From: Brachybacterium massiliense
GTDB lineage: Bacteria; Actinomycetota; Actinomycetes; Actinomycetales; Dermabacteraceae
NCBI RefSeq assembly: GCF_900184245.1
Contig: NZ_FXXB01000006.1
Coordinates: 124,001-188,000, forward strand
Reading direction: 5' to 3'
Length of the DNA stretch: 64,000 bases
This document shows positions 57,722 through 64,000 of the stretch, piece after piece. The notes beneath the pieces were generated by a model that made no database searches, was not told the DNA's origin, and was given only the letters and a program-made list of their open reading frames with translations. Every line of letters begins with the position of its first letter. Positions within the stretch are counted from its first letter, which is position 1. The position numbers and the translations under genes are program-made.

Positions 57722-59386
57722 GTGAGCACCGAAGCACGCCGCCCCATCCGTCGAGCCCTCATCTCCGTCTTCGACAAGACTGGGATCGTGGACCTCGCCC
57801 GCACCCTCGCCGAGCACGACGTCGAGATCGTCTCCACCGGTTCCACCGGTGCTACGATCCGCGAGGCCGGCATCCCCGTCACCGAGGTCGAGTCCGTCAC
57901 CGGCTTCCCCGAGATGCTCGACGGCCGCGTCAAGACCCTCCACCCCCGCATCCACGGTGGGATCCTCGCCGATCAGCGGCTCGAGACCCACCGCAGCCAG
58001 CTCGAGGCGCACGAGATCGCACCCTTCGACCTGGTCGTGGTGAACCTCTACCCCTTCAGCGAGACCGTCGCCGCCGGCGGCAGCTTCGACGAGATCATCG
58101 AGAAGATCGACGTGGGCGGCCCCACCATGGTGCGCGCCGCGGCGAAGAACTTCGCCTCCCTCGCCGTGGTGGTGGACCCCGAGGTCTACCCGATCGCGGC
58201 CGAGGCCGCCGCGGCCGGCGGCTTCACCCTCGCCGAGCGCCAGGAGCTCGCGACCATCGCCTTCACCCGCACCGGCGAGTACGACGACTCGATCAGCGAC
58301 TGGATGCTCGAGCAGCTCGAGACCCCCGCCGAGGAGACCTCCGAGGACGAGGCCCCGCCGGCGGGCGAGCTCGACGAGGACCTGAGCATCCTCGACCTCT
58401 CCGAGGCCGACGCCGCCGAGATGGGCATCGCCGCCACCCTCCGCTACGGCGAGAACCCGCACCAGCGCGCCCGCCTCGCCGTCACCGACGAGTCCGCGCC
58501 CGGCCTCGCCGGCGCCGAGCAGCTCGGCGGCAAGGAGATGAGCTACAACAACTACGTCGACGCCGACGCCGCCGTGCGCGCCGCCTACGACCACGCCCTC
58601 CCCGCCGTCGCCGTGGTCAAGCACAACAACCCCTGCGGCATCGCCGTCACCGCCGAGGGGGAGGACATCGCCCTCGCCCACGCCCGCGCCCACGGCACCG
58701 ATCCGGTCTCCGCCTACGGCGGCGTGATCGCCGCCAACCGCACGGTCACTCTCGCGATGGCCCAGCAGGTCAAGCCCGTCTTCACCGAGGTGATCCTGGC
58801 CCCCGGCTACGAGGACGAGGCGCTCGAGCTGCTGCGCACCAAGAAGAACCTGCGGATCCTGCGCCTTGCGGGCGAGTACTCCCGCGGCGTCGAGATGCGC
58901 GAGATCTGGGGCGGGATGCTGATCCAGGACGCCGACGCGATCGACGCCGAGGGCGATGACCCCTCGCAGTGGACGCTCGCCGCGGGCGAGACGGCCGACG
59001 AGGCCACCCTCGCCGACCTCGCCTTCGCCTGGCGCTCGGTGCGCGCCGTGAAGTCCAATGCGATCCTGCTGGCCAGGGATTCCGCCGCCGTGGGCATCGG
59101 GATGGGGCAGGTCAACCGCCTGGACTCCTGCCGCCTGGCCGTCTCCCGCGCGAACAGCCTGGGCCAGCACGCCGAGGGCGAGGCCGCCCCGGAGCGCGCC
59201 CGCGGAGCGGTCGCCGCCTCGGACGCGTTCTTCCCCTTCGCCGACGGCGTCCAGATCCTCCTGGACGCGGGCGTGAAGGCAGTCGTGCAGCCCGGCGGCT
59301 CGATCCGGGACGAGGAGGTCGTCGAGGCCTGCCGCGCGGCGGGCGTGACGATGTACTTCACCGGCACCCGCCACTTCGCGCACTGA
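57722..59386 (+). CDS. purH: Bifunctional AICAR formyltransferase / IMP cyclohydrolase
   Basis: 554 residues from GTG 57722 (AGGAG eight bases before). N-terminal IMP cyclohydrolase ([46 protein letters not shown]); C-terminal formyltransferase ([20 protein letters not shown] with the active-site Lys-His, [11 protein letters not shown]). An acidic linker at about 200-235 joins them. It catalyses the last two steps of IMP synthesis. Preceded by the ZTP riboswitch, followed by a hairpin. Confidence 0.96.
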   Translation: MSTEARRPIRRALISVFDKTGIVDLARTLAEHDVEIVSTGSTGATIREAGIPVTEVESVTGFPEMLDGRVKTLHPRIHGGILADQRLETHRSQLEAHEIAPFDLVVVNLYPFSETVAAGGSFDEIIEKIDVGGPTMVRAAAKNFASLAVVVDPEVYPIAAEAAAAGGFTLAERQELATIAFTRTGEYDDSISDWMLEQLETPAEETSEDEAPPAGELDEDLSILDLSEADAAEMGIAATLRYGENPHQRARLAVTDESAPGLAGAEQLGGKEMSYNNYVDADAAVRAAYDHALPAVAVVKHNNPCGIAVTAEGEDIALAHARAHGTDPVSAYGGVIAANRTVTLAMAQQVKPVFTEVILAPGYEDEALELLRTKKNLRILRLAGEYSRGVEMREIWGGMLIQDADAIDAEGDDPSQWTLAAGETADEATLADLAFAWRSVRAVKSNAILLARDSAAVGIGMGQVNRLDSCRLAVSRANSLGQHAEGEAAPERARGAVAASDAFFPFADGVQILLDAGVKAVVQPGGSIRDEEVVEACRAAGVTMYFTGTRHFAH

Positions 59387-59410
59387 GCCCGCGCATGGAC
59401 ACCCCCCACG

Positions 59411-59449
59411 CGACACGGCCGGGCCCGGCACGACCTGCCGGCCGTGTCG
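59411..59449 (+). terminator. Hairpin terminator after purH, 12-bp stem
   Basis: CGACACGGCCGG (59411-59422) pairs with 59438-59449; 15-base loop. Confidence 0.75.
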
Positions 59450-59487
59450 AGGGACCGCTGTTCACCCTGCGGTCATGCAGGACCTCT

Positions 59488-59525
59488 AGAGTTGGTGCCA
59501 TCCACCAGCGTGCGAAGGAGCGACC
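59488..59525 (+). promoter_or_regulatory. Promoter and ribosome site of ppk2
   Basis: TAGAGT lies near 59489-59494 in CCTCTAGAGTTGG; GAAGGAG follows at about 59514-59520, five bases before GTG 59526. Confidence 0.45.
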
Positions 59526-60431
59526 GTGAAGATCCCCGACAACCAGAGCCTGCGCGAGTACATCGAGCACCTGCGTGAAGAGGGGTATTCGGTCGCCGAC
59601 GGGCACACCCCGGACCCGGATCTGATCGACCCGCAGGGCAACCCCGTGTACACCTGGCAGGAGGGGTACCCGTACGAGACCCGCATGGACCGGGACGAGT
59701 ACGAGCTCGAGAAGTACAAGCTGCAGGTCGAGCTGCTGAAGTACCAGTACTGGCTCGAGGACAACGACCAGAAGTCGATCATCATCTTCGAGGGGCGCGA
59801 CGCGGCCGGCAAGGGCGGCACCATCAAGCGCTTCACCGAGCACCTCAACCCCCGCACCGCCCGCGTGGTCGCGCTGAACAAGCCCAGCGACCGCGAGCGC
59901 GGCCAGTGGTACTTCCAGCGCTACATCCAGCACCTGCCCACCGACGGCGAGATGGTGCTGTTCGACCGCTCCTGGTACAACCGCGCCGGCGTGGAGCGGG
60001 TGATGGGCTTCGCGACCCCCGAGCAGTACGAGACCTTCATGAACCAGGTGCCGCACTTCGAGCGCATGCTCGTGGACTCCGGCATCCACGTCACCAAGTT
60101 CTGGTTCTCCGTCTCCCAGAAGGAGCAGCGCACCCGCTTCGCGATCCGTCAGCTGGATCCGGTGCGGCGCTGGAAGCTCTCCCCGATGGACCTCGAGTCC
60201 CTGGACCGCTGGGAGTCCTACACGGCCGCGAAGGAGGAGATGTTCCGCCGCACGGACAAGAAGTACGCGCCGTGGACCATCATCCGCTCGAACGACAAGA
60301 AGCGCGCGCGCCTGAACGCCATGCGCTACTTCCTCTCGCAGTTCGAGTACGAGGACAAGGACCACGAGGTCGTCGGCACCCCGGATCCGAAGCTGGTCAT
60401 GCGCGGCAAGATGGAGGAGGCCGACGAGTGA
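59526..60431 (+). CDS. ppk2: Polyphosphate kinase 2
   Basis: 301 residues, one PPK2 domain. Walker A GRDAAGKGGTI (~97-107), Walker B-like region VLFDRSWYNRAGVERVMGF, and the lid with RRWKLSPMDLESL. Such enzymes use polyphosphate to make GTP or ATP from the diphosphates (class I) at this length and domain count; the direction cannot be proven from sequence. N-terminal 60 residues are charged. Stands alone with its own promoter. Confidence 0.92.
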   Translation: MKIPDNQSLREYIEHLREEGYSVADGHTPDPDLIDPQGNPVYTWQEGYPYETRMDRDEYELEKYKLQVELLKYQYWLEDNDQKSIIIFEGRDAAGKGGTIKRFTEHLNPRTARVVALNKPSDRERGQWYFQRYIQHLPTDGEMVLFDRSWYNRAGVERVMGFATPEQYETFMNQVPHFERMLVDSGIHVTKFWFSVSQKEQRTRFAIRQLDPVRRWKLSPMDLESLDRWESYTAAKEEMFRRTDKKYAPWTIIRSNDKKRARLNAMRYFLSQFEYEDKDHEVVGTPDPKLVMRGKMEEADE

Positions 60432-60469
60432 GCCGTCGGCGCTGAGCAGCCGCGCTGAACAGCCACAGA

Positions 60470-60503
60470 CCGGGCCGGACACCTCTCGAGGTGCCCGGCC
60501 CGG
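60470..60503. terminator. Bidirectional hairpin between ppk2 and aspA
   Basis: Outer CCGGGCCGG/CCGGCCCGG (60470-60478, 60495-60503), one A-C mismatch, then CACCT/AGGTG around CTCG. Sits between two convergent stops. Confidence 0.8.
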
Positions 60504-60537
60504 CCTGTCTCAGCGGGTGAGCGTCGCGGAGAGCAGC

Positions 60538-62055
60538 TCAGAAGTCCGCGCGATCCGTCGGCGGGATGCCCACCTCGCCCGAATCGCGCTCGACCTCGTC
60601 GAAATCCTCGAACACCGGGATCGTGCCGGTCGCGGTCGCGCGGTGCGGGGCGGTCATCGAGGCGGGGGAGAGCAGCCCCTCCAGGCGCTCCTCGTCCAGC
60701 AGGCCCCGCTCAAGCACCAGCTCGGCGACCGGACGCCCGGTCTCGAGCGCCGCCTGCGCCACCTCGGTCGAGGCCGCGTAGCCGAGCACCGGCACCAGCG
60801 CCGTGACCACACCGATCGAGCGGCGCAGGTAGTCCTCGAGCACCGACTCGTTCAGGGTGATCCCCGCGATGCAGCGATCGGCCAGGGTGTTCATCGCCCG
60901 GGTCATGATGCGCGTGGACTCGAGGATGTTGAAGCAGATCACCGGCTCGAAGGCGTTCAGCTGCAGCTGACCGCCCTCGGCGGCGAAGGTCACCGAGAGG
61001 TCGTTGCCGATCACCTCGAAGGCGACCTGGTTGACCACCTCGGGGATCACCGGGTTCACCTTGCCGGGCATGATCGAGCTGCCCGGCTGCACCGAGGGCA
61101 GGTTGATCTCGTGGAAGCCGGCGCGCGGGCCGGAGGAGAGCAGTCGCAGGTCGTTGCAGATCTTGGAGATCTTCACCGCGATCCGCTTGAGGATCCCCGA
61201 GAAGGTCACGAAGGCGCCGGTGTCGCTCGTGGCCTCCACCAGGTCCGCGGCGACCACGAAGGGGATGCCGGTGAGCTCGGCGAGGTTCGCCGTGGCCATC
61301 TTCGCGTAGCGCGGATCGGAGGTGATGCCGGTGCCGATCGCGGTGGCGCCCAGGTTGATCTCCTGGAACAGGGTCGCGGTGCGGGTCAGGCGCTGGACGT
61401 CCTCCTCGATGGTGACGGCCCAGCCGTGGAACTCCTGGCCCACGGTCATCGGCACCGCGTCCTGCATCTGCGTGCGGCCCATCTTCAGCACGTCGGAGAA
61501 CTCGTCCCCCTTTGCGCGCAGGGTCCGGATCAGGTGGTCCATCGCCTCGGCGAGCGCCGGGAAGGACAGCATGATCGTCAGCCGCACCGCGGTGGGGTAG
61601 ACGTCGTTGGTGGACTGGCCGAGGTTGACGTGGTTGTTGGGGTGCAGCTCGTCGTACTGCCCCTTCTCGAACCCCATGATCTCCAGGGCGCGGTTGGCGA
61701 TCACCTCGTTGGCGTTCATGTTCGTGCTGGTGCCCGCACCGCCCTGGATCATGTCCACCACGAAGTGCTCATGCAGCGCACCGCCCACGATCTCCTCGCA
61801 GGCCTGGTCGATCGCGGCGGCGCGCGCGTCGTCGAGCGCGCCCAGGCGATGGTTGGCGCGGGCCGCGGCCCGCTTGACGTGCGCGAGAGCTTCGATGATC
61901 CGCGGGAAGTGGTGCAGCGGCACCCCCGTGATGTGGAAGTTCTCCTGCGCGCGCAGAGTCTGGATCCCGTAGTAGGCGTCGGCCGGCACATCGCGATCGC
62001 CGAGCAGATCGTGCTCGCGGCGAGTGGGGCCCGTCATCGCGCCGGGGTGGGTCAT
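60538..62055 (-). CDS. aspA: Aspartate ammonia-lyase
   Basis: 505 residues from ATG 62055 (GGAGGA nine bases before; ATG 62037 is the shorter choice). Fumarase/aspartase superfamily: NMNANEVIANRALE, LHPNNHVNLGQSTND, and the signature GSSIMPGKVNPVIPE with the catalytic Ser. The N-terminal REHDLLGDRDVPADAYYGIQTLRA is the aspartase form rather than fumarase C. It splits L-aspartate to fumarate and ammonia. The C-terminal ~40 residues beyond the core are extra compared with E. coli AspA (478). Confidence 0.92.
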   Translation of the reverse strand: MTHPGAMTGPTRREHDLLGDRDVPADAYYGIQTLRAQENFHITGVPLHHFPRIIEALAHVKRAAARANHRLGALDDARAAAIDQACEEIVGGALHEHFVVDMIQGGAGTSTNMNANEVIANRALEIMGFEKGQYDELHPNNHVNLGQSTNDVYPTAVRLTIMLSFPALAEAMDHLIRTLRAKGDEFSDVLKMGRTQMQDAVPMTVGQEFHGWAVTIEEDVQRLTRTATLFQEINLGATAIGTGITSDPRYAKMATANLAELTGIPFVVAADLVEATSDTGAFVTFSGILKRIAVKISKICNDLRLLSSGPRAGFHEINLPSVQPGSSIMPGKVNPVIPEVVNQVAFEVIGNDLSVTFAAEGGQLQLNAFEPVICFNILESTRIMTRAMNTLADRCIAGITLNESVLEDYLRRSIGVVTALVPVLGYAASTEVAQAALETGRPVAELVLERGLLDEERLEGLLSPASMTAPHRATATGTIPVFEDFDEVERDSGEVGIPPTDRADF

Positions 62056-62139
62056 CGAGGCGTCCTCCAGGTAGGGCGGCGGTCGACGGCACTGCCGACC
62101 ACGGCCAGGGTAACCGGCGGGGGAGGGCCCCACGGCCCG

Positions 62140-62145
62140 TACCAT
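62140..62145 (+). promoter_or_regulatory. -10 hexamer TACCAT, leaderless start of the DUF3017 gene
   Basis: Six bases to GTG 62152. Confidence 0.55.
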
Positions 62146-62151
62146 GGGTCT

Positions 62152-62442
62152 GTGCTCGAACGACGTCCCCCCACCAGCCTCGCCGCCGCCTTCCAGCGGC
62201 AGGCGGTGCTCACCCTCGCGCTGATCGCGCTGTGCGGGATCCTGGTGGTCGGCGTGATCTCCTCCGCGGCGCTGGCCGGGCTGCTGCTCGCGCTCCTGCT
62301 GGGGGTGCTCGCAGTGCTGCGCGCCGTGCTGCCCATCCGGGCCGTCGGCGCCCTCGCGGTGCGTTCGCGCGGGCTCGACGTGGCCGTGCTCCTGCTGCTC
62401 GCGATCTCCCTCGGCCTGCTGTCCACCGCGCCGAACCTCTGA
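62152..62442 (+). CDS. DUF3017 small membrane protein
   Basis: 96 residues, three helices (LTLALIALCGILVVGVISS, ALLLALLLGVLAVLRAVL, DVAVLLLLAISLGLLS) after a short polar start with Arg. DUF3017 is an actinobacterial family, often encoded near folD and purH; folD is not in this window. Function unknown. Divergent from aspA by 96 bases. Confidence 0.85.
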   Translation: MLERRPPTSLAAAFQRQAVLTLALIALCGILVVGVISSAALAGLLLALLLGVLAVLRAVLPIRAVGALAVRSRGLDVAVLLLLAISLGLLSTAPNL

Positions 62443-62525
62443 GCCCGCCGCCTGCTGCGCGAGTGTGACGAGTCCTCGCCCGGGCGAGGTGTTCCCGGCC
62501 CTCGGCGGTATGGCACGATCGATCC

Positions 62526-64000
62526 GTGCCCACCGATTCCGCCCGGCTCCATGCTGTGTTCGACCTCGCCATGAGGATCGGCGAGGGCCTGCTGACCAAC
62601 GGTGCCGCGGCCTCCGAGGTCACGGCGACCGTGTTGCGGGTGACCAGCTCCTCCGGCCTGCGCAACGTCTCCGCCCAGGTGACGTTCAACGAGGTGACGA
62701 TCTCCTATCTGGCCGATGAGTCGGCCACCCCCTTCACCAGGGTGCGTTCGGCGAGCGTGCGGGTGCAGGACTTCGCGCGCCTGGCGGCCTTCGAGGACAT
62801 CTCCCACGAGTACCTCTCCGGCGAGCTGCCGCTGGACGAGGCGCGCCGCCGCGCCGCCGCGATCCCGCAGCGCCCGCCGCTGTACAAGATCCCTTTGGTC
62901 ATCGGCGGTTTCGCCGTGATGGGCGGGGCGGCCGCGCTGAGCTTCGGGGCCGGCAGCCTGGTGGTGGTCGCCGCGACCCTCGCCGCGGGCCTGCTGATCG
63001 GCGCCGGCGAGGTGCTCGCCCGCTGGAACATCCCGCCCTTCTACGGCCAGGCCCTGGGCGGTCTCGTCGCCGTGCTCGCCGCGGCCGCGGTCGCCCTCGT
63101 GGACAGCACCGCGAACCCCTCGATCGTGGTGGTCTCCTGCATCATCGTGCAGCTCGCGGGGCTGTCCTCCATCAGCGCGGTGCAGGATGCCGTGACCGGT
63201 TGGTACGTCACCGCCGCGGGGCGCATGCTCGAGGCGCTCATGCTGACCGTCGGCCTGGTCGCCGGGGTGCGGGTGGGGATGCTGGTGGCGGACCTGCTGG
63301 GCGCGGACATCTCGGTGAGCGCCTCGATGCCGCTGACCCTCACCACCGCCGTGGTCGCGATCATCTCGGGGCTCGGGATGGGGCTCGGCTACGGCGTGGG
63401 CACCCAGGTGCCCGCCCGCCTGCTGCTGACCGCCGCGCTGGTCGCCGCGGGCTCGGCGATCATCTCCCAGGTGCTGGGCGGCCTGATGCTGGACCGGACC
63501 GTCGCCGTGGGCGTCGCCGCGTTCCTCAGCGGGCTCGCCGCGACAGCGCTCGGGGACCGGCTGCGCGCCCCCGCCCTCGCCTTCGTGATGGCGGGCGTGA
63601 TCCCGCTGGTGCCCGGCAGCCGGATCTACCGGGGCCTGCTGGGGCTGGGCGATGACCTGATGTCCGGCGCCGCCGAGCTGCTGGGCGCGGCCGAGATCGC
63701 GGTCTCGATCGCCGCCGGCGTGGTGGCCGGCCAGCTGCTGGCCTCACGGCTGATGCCGTACTTCCGCCGCAGCGGCATCGCCTACACCCCGGCGATCTCC
63801 TCGCCGTTCACCACCATGCGCCGCCGCCGTCTCTCCCTCGGCTCACGGCGCGTGCGGCGCCGTCGTGGTGCTCCGGTCATCGAGCCGTCTACGATGACCG
63901 GTGAGATGACAGCGCTGTCGTCCACGATGTTCGAGGATCCCTCCTTCCTGGAGGATCTCGAACTGCCCTCCGAACAGGAGAGCACCTCGGGGCGGCGCAC
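62526..64000 (+). CDS. Threonine/serine exporter family protein (ThrE type), 3' end beyond window
   Basis: About 491 residues visible from GTG 62526; the end is cut. The N-terminal part has the ThrE soluble start (RLHAVFDLAMRIGEGLLTNGAAASEV in two overlapping motifs, then VTFNEVTISY), which in the family includes a putative hydrolase-like region; then ten or so membrane helices in two blocks (KIPLVIGGFAVMGGAAALSF, MLEALMLTVGLVAGVRVGML, APALAFVMAGVIPLVPGSRI) and a basic, Arg-rich tail from about 425. Such proteins export threonine and serine. A weak CACGAT hexamer lies six bases before the GTG. Confidence 0.88.
   Translation, partial: MPTDSARLHAVFDLAMRIGEGLLTNGAAASEVTATVLRVTSSSGLRNVSAQVTFNEVTISYLADESATPFTRVRSASVRVQDFARLAAFEDISHEYLSGELPLDEARRRAAAIPQRPPLYKIPLVIGGFAVMGGAAALSFGAGSLVVVAATLAAGLLIGAGEVLARWNIPPFYGQALGGLVAVLAAAAVALVDSTANPSIVVVSCIIVQLAGLSSISAVQDAVTGWYVTAAGRMLEALMLTVGLVAGVRVGMLVADLLGADISVSASMPLTLTTAVVAIISGLGMGLGYGVGTQVPARLLLTAALVAAGSAIISQVLGGLMLDRTVAVGVAAFLSGLAATALGDRLRAPALAFVMAGVIPLVPGSRIYRGLLGLGDDLMSGAAELLGAAEIAVSIAAGVVAGQLLASRLMPYFRRSGIAYTPAISSPFTTMRRRRLSLGSRRVRRRRGAPVIEPSTMTGEMTALSSTMFEDPSFLEDLELPSEQESTSGRR

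Overview
The window is about 64 kb of very GC-rich DNA with dense, short-spaced genes, many GTG starts and many 1-4 base stop/start overlaps. The gene content is that of a high-GC Gram-positive actinomycete: bS22-type ribosomal mini-protein, MT0933-like small protein, System II cytochrome c maturation in the mycobacterial order, a menaquinone cluster, PerM/DUF6350 next to purN-purH, DUF3017, DUF4229 and ThrE. I infer a member of the Micrococcales, possibly close to Brachybacterium/Dermabacteraceae; this rests on gene content and not on a database search. There is no phage, transposase, CRISPR array or rRNA. One tRNA (Arg, anticodon CCT) is present.

Layout. 1-3.3 kb: end of a sugar-type ABC uptake locus with a ROK regulator and a Gfo/Idh/MocA dehydrogenase. 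3.35-6.6 kb: a ProV-ProW-ProX type compatible-solute importer whose binding-protein gene carries an apparent frameshift near its start. 6.9-15.3 kb: single genes (dienelactone hydrolase, ChaA-type antiporter, acidic lipoprotein, SulP permease, S9 peptidase, quinone-type oxidoreductase). 15.4-18.8 kb: a metal P1B-ATPase with a separate HMA metallochaperone, divergent from a Crp/Fnr regulator, then the tRNA. 18.9-29.5 kb: a MobA-nitrilase fusion, a CopC-like protein, a DeoR-type regulator, a 1543-residue protein built like an SF1 helicase with a Vsr-like nuclease end but with ruined ATPase motifs, a tiny coupled partner, PopT (DUF368) and ProC. 29.7-33.4 kb: TrkA/TrkH potassium uptake and a rearranged acuC. 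33.6-37.3 kb: two coupled membrane GTPases and bS22. 37.4-39.1 kb: glutaredoxin-like protein, YceI and a divergent MarR regulator. 39.1-44.0 kb: phosphatase-ResA-CcdA-ResB-CcsB, all translationally coupled. 44.1-54.6 kb: menA, menE, menB, menC, menD and menF with a GNAT gene and an HtrA protease. 54.8-64 kb: perM-like gene, purN, a ZTP riboswitch, purH, ppk2, aspA, DUF3017 and a partial thrE-like exporter.

The physiology is coherent. Menaquinone synthesis and cytochrome c assembly serve an aerobic chain; potassium uptake and betaine import serve osmotic balance; PurN and PurH use formyl-folate, and purH is under a ZTP riboswitch. PopT would recycle the undecaprenyl phosphate carrier.

Three things stand out. 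(1) The helicase-like protein at 22478-27109, with lost Walker A and Walker B residues but a recognisable Vsr-type nuclease region, coupled to an 86-residue unknown protein, is the best candidate for something undescribed. (2) About seventeen genes have a TANNNT-like -10 hexamer 6-8 bases before the start codon and no ribosome binding site, which points to widespread leaderless transcription. (3) Local duplications of about 50 bases occur in acuC (two events, one looking like a strand-switch copy) and at the menA start; they are either real recent mutations or assembly faults.
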